From Fremontodendron californicum (Eukaryota > Streptophyta > Magnoliopsida > Malvales > Malvaceae): 64,000 nt of DNA. Positions 23,307 to 34,876 of this stretch are shown here, piece by piece. The translations under genes were made by a program, and so were the position numbers. Positions within the stretch are counted from its first letter, which is position 1. Each line of letters starts with the position of its first letter. The stretch spans positions 11,363,590-11,427,589 of the forward strand of contig JAULJL010000046.1 of NCBI GenBank assembly GCA_030761205.1, in the 5' to 3' direction. The notes under the pieces were generated by a model, which had not been told where the DNA came from, did not search any database, and worked only from the letters and a program-made list of their open reading frames with translations.

Positions 23307-24556
23307 CTACGTACGATGACTGGATACTGAACATTGTGATTCCGGCCTCGACGGCTGACTTCCGGCAATGGCTGGGCAGGCTGATATCTCAACTGGCGGC
23401 GCCATGCAATTATAGGACAAGCATATCGACGCCGTCTCGGGTAAAGCCAAACCTTGAGGGAATGGGAATCCAGATAAATAGTTATGTTGCAAATATAATG
23501 TTTTGGTGGTGCCACTATACACGCTCTTAACGTACTCCTCAGGGACTGATCCAATCAGATGGTTATTATTCAAGAACAGAGTCTCGACTCCGGTCAACAA
23601 CGGGGTTATTTCCCCCGTGATGAAGTTATGGCTCAAGTCCACGATTGATCCTTCGCCGTAGGATCGAATCGTGGGGTCCATCGTCTTCATTGATGGGAGC
23701 CCACCCGATAAATTGTTCCGTTGCAAAAACAGTGAAGAGAGAGTCGGGTTAAAGAAGAGTGAAGTTGGGATGGACCCACTGAGTTTGTTCATACTAACGT
23801 CGAGGTACACTAACTCGGATAGTGATTCCAGGACGTTGAGTCGACCCCACAATGAGTTCCCCGACACTGACAAGTAACGGAGAGTTAACGGCAACCTTGG
23901 CAACGGTCCGCTGATGTTGTTCTTCTTCAAATCCAAGTGTAATAGCTGCGCCGCCGATACTGTCCTAGGTAACTCACCTGTTAACTCGTTTGAACTCAAT
24001 ATCAGAACTTTTAAAGATGGAAGCTTTGTAAGACCTGGTGGGATTGACCCGGTGAGTTTGTTTGAACTCAGATCGAGAGTGTGTAATATGAGAGAGTAGA
24101 AAAGGAGGTCGGGATGGGTCCTGTTAAGCGGTTGTTGGTCAAGGAAATGACTCGGAGATGAGTGAGTTGGCCCAGTTGGGGAGGGATAGGACCGGTGACG
24201 AGACCAGGGAAGAGGACGAGTTGGGTTAGCTCGGTAAGGTTGGAAAGTGCAAGAGAGAGTGAGCCAGCGAGGCCAGGTGAGTCGGAGAGGCTAGTGCCGA
24301 GCGAGAGAATGGTGACTCGATTGTCAAAAGAGCAGGTAACGCCGGTGAAAGAGGAGCAAGGATCTGGTGCGGTGAAGTCCCAAGTGGAGAAGAATCTTGA
24401 GCCTGGAATTTCTTTCAGGCTGTCTTTAATGGCTGATAATGCTGCCAGATCAACGGCGCTGATCTTGGGTCGGTACTGAAATGATAAAACAACCGCATTG
24501 ACAGAAAACAGCACAAAAAGAAGAAGAAGAAAATGTGGTTTGTGATAGTGAGCCAT
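23307..24556 (-). pseudogene. Secreted LRR protein gene interrupted by a 1-nt frameshift
   Basis: The gene starts at ATG 24556 (MAHYHKPHFLL, a signal peptide); the longer upstream frame begins with TTG. An N-terminal cap follows (DLAALSAIKDSL, then WDFTAPDPCSSFTGVTC), then about ten leucine-rich repeats, and a Cys-containing C-terminal cap ending SSHRT. There is no transmembrane or kinase domain, so the product would be extracellular. At 24084-24089 the frame runs into a TGA: the first part reads S-T-L-S-Y then stops. The next repeat, L-H-T-L-D-L-S-S-N-K-L-T-G, continues in the -1 frame with no start codon of its own. One missing base explains this exactly. It is either a recent inactivating deletion or a sequence error, since the rest of both halves looks intact. 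The family resembles small plant LRR proteins such as At3g17640, from memory. Confidence 0.8.
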
Positions 24557-24650
24557 TAGGGAAATGCTGCTATGTAGTTGAATCAAAAACAAAAGAAAAA
24601 AAAAAAAATCTTTGAAGTAAAGAAAGAGGGAGAGGGATAGTTATAGATAG

Positions 24651-24662
24651 AATATTTTATAG
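24651..24662 (-). promoter_or_regulatory. TATA box candidate of the LRR gene
   Basis: CTATAAAATATT on the minus strand, about 95-105 bases upstream of the ATG at 24556. Position and sequence fit a plant TATA box. Confidence 0.5.
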
Positions 24663-24934
24663 TTGAAAGTTGAAACAATGTGATCCAAAGAGAGACCAAT
24701 TGTAATAATTCAGGTTGTTCTGCATCGAAAATAAAGAAATTGTAATAATTCAGGTTGTGTATTATTGTATTTGTATAATGTTGGGGATTGGGCTTTTGCT
24801 TTTATCTGACAGTACAGATTGAGACACTAAGGATGTTAGAGAATAAACCTGTCCTACATAGAGTAGCTTTTGACCCATAATCTTTTTTTCTGATGAGTTT
24901 GTTTGATGTATATTCCTTCTTTTAGCTAGGTATA

Positions 24935-25395
24935 TGATTGATTCGGTCGGTTTGATTTTAAAATTTTTAAAAATCGCTTAAATTGATTATATTTATAAAA
25001 TCAACCGAATCAATCGATAAAAATTTTAAAATTTTAAAATCGAAATCGATTTAAGTCGATCGGTTTAATCGATTTAATAGGTTTTAACTATTTAAAAAAT
25101 AATTTATTATATAATAGAATATAATATAAATTATATATTATATTATATATAAATTTATATTATTACATAAATATATTTTATTTATATTATATTTAAAATA
25201 AAATTAAAATTAAAAAAATTGATTAGTTTGATCTATTCGGTTATCAATTTGGAAAACCAACAATCGACCAAATTAATCGACTAAATCGATTTTCATAACC
25301 GACTAAATTCAAAACCGAATAAACCGAATCGAATTAACAAAATTTGATCGATTCGATCGGTTAAATCAGTTCAAACCGATTAATGCTCGCCCTTA
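24935..25395. repeat. AATCGATTT/AACCGAAT-rich repeat (family G)
   Basis: The two ends are rich in GATTCGGTCGGTTTGATTTTAAAATTTT and its reverse complement around an AT-rich core. Similar structure occurs at 36485-36970 and, weaker, at 3975-4340. The ends resemble GGGTGAGCA / TGCTCGCCC terminal repeats. Confidence 0.5.
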
Positions 25396-25892
25396 CTTTT
25401 AGCTTTTCTTTTTCATATATTCCTATGACTATCAGAGTTGACTACACCAATTTTATTACCAAACATAGATAATAGGATCTTTTGCTCTTCTATGTTCTTT
25501 CTTTTCTATCAAACGTAGTTAAATGTTTGATCTTGCAACAAAAGATCGAGTTCATTAGTGATGTAGAAGCTTTCTTATATATATATATATATATATATAT
25601 ATAGCAATCCTTTGTTTACTGCTTGTTTTTTTGCCAAAACATTACCTATATATAATACTAGCTTGATTAATTAATTAATTCTAATTATAGTGTTCTTAAC
25701 TTGGAAGTTTAAATTAGCATGCACTCACCACCCTTCACAACTCCCAACCCCCAAAAAGGTACTACTAATTATAATTATGATAAAAATAAATTCAACTGTC
25801 TTATATATTGATCGATGTAAGCCTTATGCCATAACACTAGTCTTCTATATATAAGAAACTACTAATTAACTGTCGTAAATATAATGCTGGGA

Positions 25893-26160
25893 AATAGAGG
25901 TGGTCATGGCCGAGCCTGTCTTAAGTTCGGAAAAAAATATTTTTTTTTGTTCAAATCCATTTTAGGTTAGGTTCGAGCCGATCTATAAGTTCATTTTACT
26001 ATTCATAAATTATTAAAATATTAACAAAAATTATTTTTATATTAATATATATTATAATTAAATTTAAATAAAAAATATATTTTAATTGTTGAATAATAAT
26101 TCGGGTCGGACCGGGTCAAATTACAAATACTCTTACCGCATATTACTATCTGAGTAGGTG
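25893..26160. mobile_element. GACCTG/CCGGGCC TIR element (family E)
   Basis: The stretch begins AGAGGTGGTCATGGCCGAGCC and contains TTAAATTTAAATAAAAAATATATTTTAATTGTTGAATAATAATTCGGGTCGG. The same core occurs at 30938-31224, 35885-36112, 47175-47338 and 61497-61770. The right end is not clear. Confidence 0.5.
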
Positions 26161-26164
26161 ATCT

Positions 26165-26573
26165 AGGGACGACAGCGGGTCGGATATCTGCATCTTTTGT
26201 ACTATTTGAATCCGAATTCGCAAATTATCCGCATATTACTATCCGAATCCGAATTAAATAACATTATCCATTGGATATCCAAATTCGCTAAATTTTCGAA
26301 TTCAATAAATCAATTTTTTTAAAAAATAAAAATATAAAATCAAACAAAATTTATGTGTTTTACAAATAAGCGGATTCGGATTCAGATATCTGAATCCGCT
26401 ATCCGAATCCGCAGAAGTAATGAGGATTCGAATAATGAATATCCGATGTTTCATTCCGCATCCACTGCGGATAGTAATTATAATATCCGAATCCAACTTT
26501 TATCTGAATCCGTAAAAAACGAATTAGATATCCACAAATATCCAAATTCACATTTTAAATTGCCATTCCTAAG
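26165..26573. mobile_element. GGGATGGCA TIR element with TATCCGAATC-rich interior (family D)
   Basis: It begins GGGACGACAGCGGGTCGGATATC and ends AAATTGCCATTCCT. The interior is dense in GGATTCGGATATCCGAATCCG-like palindromes. It is the same family, in inverted orientation, as 58595-58955. Confidence 0.65.
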
Positions 26574-26880
26574 CAGATCTACTGGAAAAGCCAAGGCAAT
26601 ATTGTTCCAAAAAGCCAGCAGAGCCAGAGAGGAAGATGACTGTGGGCGAACGCATATAATGTTTTGGCAATCGCTCGGCACAGTTTTGCTTTCGGATTTC
26701 ATCAAAATTATGACTAAGGTTTCGTCACGCAACAGTTGAGAAGATTCTTCCTTCCAATTCCCTTTGTTTGTTTTCAATATATTTCTAGCAATTATAGCAG
26801 TAGCAAACAAAATTAAGTTTCTGTTCGCTTCTCCCTATCTTAATTAATTTCGTATTTCATCCAACCTGCTGCTATTTTTA

Positions 26881-27888
26881 GGATGACAATGGAGCGAGGA
26901 TGGATATACGGATATTATAATATCTGTTCCATCTCATTTTTGGAATACTCTGTTTTTTATTTTTTATTTTTTGTTTCGTTTCGAATATTAAAATATATAT
27001 CAATACTACTCACATTTTTATGGATGTTAGTAACATTCATAACCATTAAGCTTCTATTAAATTTTTTTAAATAATACATTATAATTTAATTACGATTAAC
27101 AAAAATTTATTCAACTCATTTTAAGCAAAATCAATTATTATTAAAGAAATTATTTCATCCATAGTTAGTGAAATTTTTAAATTTCACAAGTAAAATTAGC
27201 ATAGAGATATATATTTCTTAAAATATATATGTTTTTTTATAAAAAAAAATAGTTTTAAAAAATGGAACATGTGACACTTTTAATCCGTTTATAAAATTAA
27301 AAATTTTCACTATTAATATATCAAAAACAAACTCAAACTAGTAACTCGATTAAAAAAACTCTTTTTCTTTTGGATAGTCATAGAATGATATTACAAGTAA
27401 GATAGCAGAAGATCAGATATCTATCTTTTTTGTAATATTCGAATCTGCAAAACTGCTTTAAAATCCGAATCCGTTTATAATCCGCATTAAATCTGCATAT
27501 TACTATCCAAATCCGAATTAAATAACATTATCCGTATGATATTCGAATCCGTTAAATATCCGATTCAATAAATAAATAATTAAATAAAATATAAAAAAAA
27601 TTAATTTTAAATTCAAATAAACGGATAATGGATTCGGATATCCGAATTTGCAAAAGTAAGCAGATTCGGATAGCGGATTCGGATATCCGAACCGTTATCC
27701 GTATAAGTAATGCTGATTCGAATAATGGATATTCGAGGTTTCATATCTGCATCCGCTCCGAATCTACTGCGGATAGTAATTATAATATCCGAATCTGTAT
27801 TTTATCCGAATTCGTAATATCCAAATTCGTAAAAAAACAAATCGAATAATTATAAATATCTAATTCGTAATATCCATTGTCATCCTTA
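26881..27888. mobile_element. Larger GGATGACAATGGA-ended element (family D-like)
   Basis: It starts GGATGACAATGGAGCGAGG and ends TCCATTGTCATCC, giving 13-bp perfect terminal inverted repeats about 1 kb apart. The right half is rich in the same ATCCGAATCCG motifs as the smaller family D copies. No coding capacity was seen. Confidence 0.55.
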
Positions 27889-28427
27889 ATTACAAGTTAC
27901 ACATTGTAAAGTTTTTGGCTATATTTGGGGGTTGGACTCTACTTCCCAGTTTTGGACATTGGATGGGATGGGTTTGGTCTTACATTGAATGAATTTCCCT
28001 GGGTTAACCCAAAGCCCCAACCCCAAGTGAAATGAAACCCAATTAGCTCTTCAACTATATATATTTTTGAAAGAATCAGTCATTTTTTTGTACCTGTAAT
28101 TAGTTGAATTATGAAGCAAGATAAAAAAAAAAAAAAATCTTGCATGCATTGCATTGGTAGGCATTGATATGTATACCAAGCAAGAGAGACATCATCTCAT
28201 GCAAAAGCTTCTAAACATTTTTTTTCTTCGTATTATATATCATGACCTAATTCCCATGGATCCACAAAATTTTTTTCCTTTTCTTTGTACCTATAATTGG
28301 AAATGCTCTTCAAATGCGAAAACAAGGAATTTTGGTGAATTTCTAGTTTCTTTTTTTTTGGATAAATGAAATTTCATTTCAAAATCCAAAAGAAGCATGA
28401 AATTTTGGGTTAAGCTTTAGTGTTGGC

Positions 28428-28688
28428 TTAAACCCACTGCCTATACAATGAAATATTTACAGCATTTTTCGCAAAATTTGAAACTAAACAGAAACGAGTT
28501 TTAACAACATTAGTAATCAACTGAAATAAGTAATCCGGTGTTCTTCTCTTTGTTGAATGCCTCCGTGAGTTCCTCTCCCACCATATGTAGTATATCGCAG
28601 CTATCCAAACGAATCTGAGAATGATGGAGCTAAAAGATTTTCCTTTGAATTGTGCAGTTGTCCATTGTAAATCATCATTCCAGTTCAC
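28428..28688 (-). pseudogene. LINE (non-LTR retrotransposon) remnant, RT zinc-binding domain
   Basis: An 86-aa frame ends in the pattern of the zf-RVT region at the C-terminus of plant LINE ORF2: LQWTTAQFKGKSFSS, then IYYIWWERNSRRH. No reverse transcriptase, endonuclease or RNase H region is present next to it, so this is a 5'-truncated, dead fragment, as is usual for LINE insertions. There is no clear poly-A tail. Confidence 0.75.
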
Positions 28689-28875
28689 AAAGCATCTTTA
28701 AATGGATGAAGTTGCGATATAATTTTCATACTATTCTATATATCTCCATTTTTTGCTTAATAATTTGTACATCGAAGCAAGATAGTTGATTTTGTATGTC
28801 GATTTTTGTAATAGTATATCACTCATCAGGAAATTCAATGGTAATAGTGATCATAGATAATCAAGGAAATTCAAA

Positions 28876-29047
28876 CTTATGTTATTCGGATTCGAGTTAA
28901 TATCGAATACAAATATGTGTTCGATATGGATTTGTTTTAACCTTTTTATTTTATTTTATTTTATAAGTTTGAAGGAATATCATACTCTTATATTCAAATC
29001 CGAATATGTATTGAACACAAATGTAAGTCACGACTATTTTAACATAG
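28876..29047 (-). mobile_element. hAT-like MITE (family A), copy 11, inverted, decayed
   Basis: It begins CTTATGTTATTCGGATTCGAG and ends AACATAG, with TTCGATATGGATTTGTTT and CGAATATGTATTGAACACAA inside. It is strongly diverged from the consensus. Confidence 0.65.
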
Positions 29048-29729
29048 ATCGAAGCATTTGGAATCATTTGAAACTATGGCCTTTCAAATTCCTTAGGCTT
29101 AATTTCTAGCAATTGATGGAACAAACTTTGTGGGGGCATATCTTTTATTTTGCAAAAATAGGGAGACCTTGACTTCCTAGACGGTGTGTGTATGAATTTT
29201 CTCCAAGTGATATCAGCGTCAAAAATGGAATCCACTCAAAATAATGATAAAACTAATTAAAATTCACGTAAAAAAGAAGGCAATAGTGACATTTTAAACA
29301 AGTTGTTTCTAAAGGAACCCAAGGAATCTTTATTGACTTCAGTTGACTCAGTATGAACCAATCCGAAAATAATTAAAAATTCCTCTGAGTGCAACCTACT
29401 AACCTAGTACTTGAAACTTTTAAGTCCAACACAAACTACCTTTGAAAATAAAAACATGTTTCCCAACATTACAAATTACATTGAAATCAAAACAGAAAAC
29501 TTAAACCACAATTTCTCCTTGGAATTATACCTTCTTATTCAACCTTTCAGAAAAACTGATCCATCCATGACCTGAAACCATCAAAAGGAAACACTTAATC
29601 ACTATGACATCGTAATGCGTTTGCTCGTGAATGATCGTAATATAAAAAACTTAGACATAAATATCTTTATGAGGAAATTAACTCGAAATTTTCATTAACA
29701 TCATGACCTAAAAACAACGTACCTTATAT

Positions 29730-30362
29730 TTATGCTGGACATTGGAATCCTGGAGGTGGAGTCTTGCCACAATCGATTAGGACCTGAAGAGCAATTGGTA
29801 TTATAATATTGATATTTAAAAGCTTGGCCTTAATTGTGGTGCAAAGACAAATTGCAGCATCCAAGTCCAACAGCCCTTGAAGCAAAGGGCAACAAGTGTC
29901 CTTTGCGCTTTTGCCTATACCAATGTTCACTAGGCCACCTAACACGTCCACACATGCACCCAGCTTGAGAGTGTCAATGGGGCATGTTTTCTGCGCCGTG
30001 GGTGATGGTGGAGGACTTGGTTTTTCGACTGGAGGAGGTGGCTTCACAATAGGAGGAGGCTTTGGAGGCAGAATTGGTGGTGATATGACTGGCGGTTTTG
30101 GATAATAAGGTGTTGGGGGTTTCACTACTGGAGGTTTGGGCGGCGGCTTGGGAATATAAGGTGGCTTGGGTGTATAAGGTGGAGGCTTGACAACGGGAGG
30201 TTTGGGTACATAAGGAGGCTTGGGAGGAAACTTTGGAGGTGGAGGAGGACAGTTTGGCGGCGGAGTTGGGTGAGGACAATCGGGACAAGCAAGAGAAGTG
30301 AACAAAGTTCCCAGATTTAGAAGCAGGATAATCAGATTGGCTAAATTATGCTTCTCCATCAT
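29730..30362 (-). CDS. Hybrid proline-rich protein (HyPRP) with 8-cysteine motif
   Basis: A single-exon gene of 210 aa starting MMEKHNLAN at 30362; the longer frame upstream begins with GTG. A signal peptide covers about the first 25 residues. A proline-rich domain follows, built of KPPxVxKPP and PKPPY-type repeats and rich in Pro, Lys, Tyr and Val. The C-terminal ~85 residues carry the eight-cysteine motif of the lipid-transfer/2S-albumin superfamily: CPIDTLKLGAC, DTCCPLLQGL, ICLC, then DC and QC. HyPRPs are cell-wall or secretory proteins linked to wall strength and stress responses; the exact role here is unknown. The gene has no introns, which is common in this family. Confidence 0.95.
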   Translation of the reverse strand: MMEKHNLANLIILLLNLGTLFTSLACPDCPHPTPPPNCPPPPPKFPPKPPYVPKPPVVKPPPYTPKPPYIPKPPPKPPVVKPPTPYYPKPPVISPPILPPKPPPIVKPPPPVEKPSPPPSPTAQKTCPIDTLKLGACVDVLGGLVNIGIGKSAKDTCCPLLQGLLDLDAAICLCTTIKAKLLNINIIIPIALQVLIDCGKTPPPGFQCPA

Positions 30363-30422
30363 CAAACTTCCGATATCCTCTGAGCTTAATTTATTTTTCA
30401 CTTATTCCTTCGAATGATGCAC

Positions 30423-30430
30423 TTATAGAT
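30423..30430 (-). promoter_or_regulatory. TATA box candidate of the HyPRP gene
   Basis: CTATAAGT on the minus strand, about 65 bases upstream of the ATG, implying a short 5' leader. Confidence 0.5.
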
Positions 30431-30937
30431 CATGCCAAAGAGCAGACAAAAAGAAAGCTATCAAATCATGCAAATGTCTTTTTCCTGCTAATTTATTAGA
30501 GCCTTTGGCATCATTAATTGACTTCAAAAAACTCCATCCAGCTTGCAAAAACTAAACCCAACTTTCATGCATACTTCACTATCAAATAGCCCGAAATACA
30601 TTTTTGGACATGAATAATATTCAACTTTCGAGGATAAGAGAATCGAGAAACCGCGTGCTTGATTGAGGACATGTTTTAACTTGTAGTGCCACTGCCCAGT
30701 TGAACCCGTCACTGGATACTTGGCTTAATGGAGACGCCCTGCTTGAATGAATGTAATCCTTTTAAATTAACCATTCCTTTTCAAAAGATGACAAACCTAG
30801 CTCACCCAGATTTCTTTTTTTTTTTTTTCATTCACGTAATTAAGACCACTGAGCCATGCATGCTCCATGTCGGTCAGATACGTACAAAGAGTACACGACT
30901 TTAAGCAATTAGTATTGCTATGCTTTGTAGTTTGTAC

Positions 30938-31224
30938 TAGAGGTGCGGGCCGGATCTAAGTCCGAAAAAATATTTTTTCTTGTTTAAGCCCGTGTCGGGC
31001 TGGACTCGGATCAATCCATAAGCCAATTTCACTATTTATAAATTATTAAAAAAATTATTTTTCTATTAATATATATATATATATATTATAATTAAATTTA
31101 AACAAAATTTTTTTTAATTGTTGAATAGTATTTCGAACCGGGCCGGTCCAAATTACAAATACTCTTACCCAAGTCCGGACCGAATTTTTCGAACCGGACG
31201 AACTATTCAACCCTTGAGCAGGTC
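30938..31224. mobile_element. Family E TIR element with 9-10-bp direct repeat
   Basis: The element begins TAGAGGTGCGGGCCGG and ends TTGAGCAGGTC. It is flanked by the direct repeat TAGTTTGTAC at 30928-30937 and 31225-31234. A 9-10-bp duplication suits a Mutator-type element. The interior is AT-rich between GC-rich GGGCCGG ends. Confidence 0.68.
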
Positions 31225-32314
31225 TAGTTTGTACATACACAAGAATTTCAAAGAAAGCAAGTGTCTAAGAATTCATCAATTTGTCCATATATATCAAGCA
31301 TTATGGTGAGATTTTTTTCTCTCTTTATTTGCATAAAATGTCTAGTTGCTAATATGGAGATTATTATAAGTGGAGTAGGTTCAATTAATCAGTCAAAGAT
31401 TGATGGTGATTTGGTCTACTGTCATCTTTCTGGTAGAGTGCATGGTGCATAATGGACCATCGAATTAAAGTCTAAAATTAAGGATATCAGAGTAACCCCA
31501 CCATGATCATAATTTTAGCTCTATATGGCATTGTCAAAACCAGCTGCACTGTTTTCTACATTGTATGGCTAAATTTAAAGGTTTGCCTTTTTTTAGAAAA
31601 TGTTTTCATACATATATTCAGACTTCAGAGCTGCAGAGAGCAGCAGGAGGAAGAAGAAGATTAGATCTAATCATGTGGTTCAATAGTAACTGATCATGTA
31701 AACAAAGACTTGTAAATGACCAACTATCAAGTCATGAATTTCAATCAAATAAACCAATCATGACATGGTTTTTCTTGAAAAATGTTAATTACTGTTATTA
31801 TATATTGATTAAGATGATATTTATAGAAAAAAAAATGTAATTAATATTTTTTTATTTAGTAAAAATAATATATTAAATATAAAAAAAAAAAATTCTAAAA
31901 TTATAATTAAATAATTTTAACTTATATTTATAGACACCAATTAGCTGAAGAAAAAAAAAAAACAAAAGGAATTGAACAATGACAGATATAATCTCATCAA
32001 TTAGATTGTCTTCTTGATTTCCACAAAGAACATTCCTCCTTAAATCGTGAGGCAAAAGTAATTAAGACATCACATTTTTGGCCTCAAGTTTTTCGAGGAG
32101 ATCACCTTTCTTTTTTCTTTTTCTTTTTTTTTTTTCCTTTTGTACACATTTTTATGTTTAAATTTGCATTCTTGCAATTTCTAATTCATCTCTGTAAAGA
32201 ATTATAGCATATTCTAGGATATGGCAGATCCTTCTTAAGTTTTCTAGAGCTTATTCTATGTGAAGTTGCACACCTATTCAAAAGCTTTTGGGAAGCCATA
32301 TATTGTAAATTTGT

Positions 32315-32965
32315 AATACCGAAGGTAGTTAGTACCGTATCGGTGGACGTACCGTTTTTGTTTTGGTATTGGTATGTATCGGTATCGGTATGTTTCGGTG
32401 TACTTTTTCGGATTTACCGGTATTTTTCAAATATTTTTTATATATCTATATGTATAATCTATTTTCAAGTTTTTTAATAAAATATATATTATATACACAT
32501 GCAAATATATATCCATTACATGCATATATATATTTTTATGCAAATATAAATTTTAAATATTTAATATCTAAAATTTTTAAACGTCAAATAGATAAAATAA
32601 ATGTTAAAAAATATAATAAACTATTATTAATTATGTTCAATAGCCTAATTTAATGAATATAGTTTATTTTTAAATGTAATTATAAACAAAATAAAAATGA
32701 TCATAACACAAAAAATACTGAAAATGATTTTAAAAATCAAAAAAGTTAATTTTTTTCAATTTTTTTTTTTAAAAAAAATCAAAATTTTGTACCAACCAGT
32801 ACGGACCGGTATGTACCGATACTGACTGGTATTGACCGGTACGACTGGTACGGGCCTGTACCAAAATCGAAACGGAACTGAAGGTTGCCTGTATCAGTTT
32901 AGTTAAAAACTGGGATGTATCGGCCGGTATCACAGGTACCGAAACGGTACCGAACACCATGGTAA
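32315..32965. repeat. ACCGGTAC/GGTATCGGTA-rich inverted repeat
   Basis: The left end has AATACCGAAGGTAGTTAGTACCG and repeated GGTATCGGTATG. The right end has ACCGGTACGACTGGTACGG and TACCGAAACGGTACCG. An AT-rich core of about 350 bases separates them. It looks like a non-autonomous element, but target duplications were not identified. Confidence 0.5.
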
Positions 32966-33837
32966 TACCCCTCCCAAAACTTTGTTTATTTAATTATATT
33001 ACAAAGTATCATTTAAGAGTGTTTTATTTTAGTATATTATTGGATGAGTTTACAAGAGAGATTAAATTGCATAAGTTCAATTATTGAATAAGATTGCTAG
33101 AGGGATTAAATTGCACAATAAAAGTCTTTGAGAGGTCAGACTGAAATTTTCCAGATTTTTTTCTTAATATAAATACATTCTTTTCTCTCAAATTTAAAAA
33201 AATAAAAATAAAAAATCTTCATCTCATCACCCAAGGAGAAAATTTTGGGATTTTTGTGTCTTTTCTTTCACATTTAAGGTGAATCTCTAAAACTTGCAAA
33301 TTTCTCTTCCTAATTTACCTTGACCATTTTCTGTACCAAAAAAAAAATGCTCACATCTGATCAGGTGATAAAAAATTCTAGTTCAATAAAGAAAGCATAT
33401 TTCAATTGGTCTATTCATTCATCTCCATTTTCATAATGCCAATAACAGGGTAAGGAAATGTAAGAAACTTCTCAATTTAATAAAATACTAAAAAACAGGA
33501 TTACAAACGTAATACCCAAGTTTCCTAAAGCTGCTTTAACTCAACTGACAATATGAAAACAGAAAAATAATCTCTTTTAACAAGTCAAATAGCAAAACAC
33601 AACCTTACTTCTTTTCTTCTTTCTCAGCCTCAGCAGCCTTCTTCAATCTGACACCAATATGGCTCGCATTCGTTCGTTCGATGCGAAGCTTGTTACAAGA
33701 AATATAGGCATGTATGATCCTTGGATTTGGGTTGCATTTGCAAGCTCCTCAGCAGTAGAATCACCAGCCTATAGGAACATACAGTACAAACAACATTTAA
33801 AAACACCAAACAAGATAAAGGATTTAACAATTACTCG

Positions 33838-34876
33838 ATCAAAGTACTTGAAAGCCCTTGTACTATATCATTTAATGTAAATTAGTCCTTTTATTATAAA
33901 ATTGAGTAATTTAGTCTTTATTCTTTTTAAATTAAGGTAAAATCACTAAGTAAACTGTTAAAAAAACTGACTTGGTATTTAATATGTGTTTAATTGATGG
34001 CGTGGATGTCAAATGCTGATATTGTACCAATAAAATATATTATTTTAAGATGACGTGGATAAATAAATAATCAAGTTATTGAAAATGGCACATCAAATGT
34101 TGAAAATATGTTATTTATTTTGTCCATGTCATCATAAATAGGGATGGCAATGGAGCGGGGCGGGGGCGGATTTTGCAGTATCCGCCCCCGCCCCGCCATT
34201 GTACTGCTCCGCGCCCCGCCCCGCCCCGCTCCGCCATGGATGTTGAAATTTCAATACCACTACCACCTCCATGGATGTCGGTTACATCCATAACCGCCCC
34301 GCCCCGCTCCGCCCCATTTGATATTTATTAATTATTTTTATTTTTTTCAAATAATAAAGCATTTTAAAAATAAATTAAATATAAACATAAAAATAATAAG
34401 TTTAATTATATTATTTTATTATTCATTTAAAAGCTAAATATGTAAGGGTAAAATTGTAATTTTACTATTCGGGGCGGGGCGGTGCGGAGCAGGCAATTAC
34501 CACAACTGCTTCATTCCCGCCTTTCAGACAAAAAAAACCGCATCGCCCCGCCCCGCCTCCATTGTTCAAAAAAAAAAAACCTCTCCATTCGGATCGGATC
34601 GGTTCGAAATCCATCGGTCGGATCGGGTTTTGCCATCCCTAATCATAAATAATATATTTATTGATGTCACGTTAGCATTTGACATCCACGTCATCAATTA
34701 AACATAGGTTAAATGTCACGTCAACCTTTTTAAAAGTTCACGTTATACCAGTTAGTAATTTTATATTTTTCTTCAATTTTAAAAAAATAAAAATTAAATT
34801 ACCCAATTTTATAATAAAAGAATTAATTTACAGTAGATGATATAATACAGGGCCTCCCAAGTACTTTGATCCAATT
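33838..34876. mobile_element. Foldback element (family C) split by a nested element
   Basis: The outer arms match the element at 10050-10555: AGCCCTTGTACTATATCATTTAATG on the left and its reverse complement near 34830-34860 on the right, both with GATGACGTGGA motifs. The structure is interrupted at its centre by a family D-like element (34140-34641). It lies in the intron of the RPL13 pseudogene. Confidence 0.72.
34140..34641. mobile_element. Nested GGGATGGCAATGG-ended, GGGGCGG-rich element
   Basis: It begins GGGATGGCAATGGAGCGGGG and ends TTTTGCCATCCCT, with GC-rich GGGGCGG clusters at both ends around an AT-rich core. It is flanked by the direct repeat ATCATAAATA on both sides, which marks its insertion into the loop of the older foldback element. 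Confidence 0.72.

Larger units (their letters stand above)
24663..29729. other. Repeat-rich intergenic region
   Basis: No gene is supported between the LRR gene promoter and the HyPRP gene, apart from a LINE remnant at 28428-28688. A 20-base direct repeat (AATTGTAATAATTCAGGTTG) occurs at about 24699 and 24739. AATCGAT/AACCGA-rich repeat lies at 24935-25395, a (TA)n tract at 25577-25603, and TIR elements at 25893-26160, 26165-26573, 26881-27888 and 28876-29047. Confidence 0.55.
30363..33604. other. Intergenic region between the HyPRP gene and the RPL13 pseudogene
   Basis: No gene is supported. It contains the HyPRP promoter, a family E element at 30938-31224, AT-rich DNA around 31.8-32.1 kb, and an ACCGGTAC-rich repeat at 32315-32965. 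The rest is unremarkable AT-rich sequence. Confidence 0.55.

Noticed and set aside
26478..26810. 110-codon minus-strand frame, with a plus-strand shadow
   Set aside because: It partly overlaps a family D element. A retroelement remnant was considered, but no domain could be recognised.
30363..30401. N-terminal extension of the HyPRP frame
   Set aside because: It begins with GTG, not ATG, and would bury the signal peptide. The ATG at 30362 is preferred.
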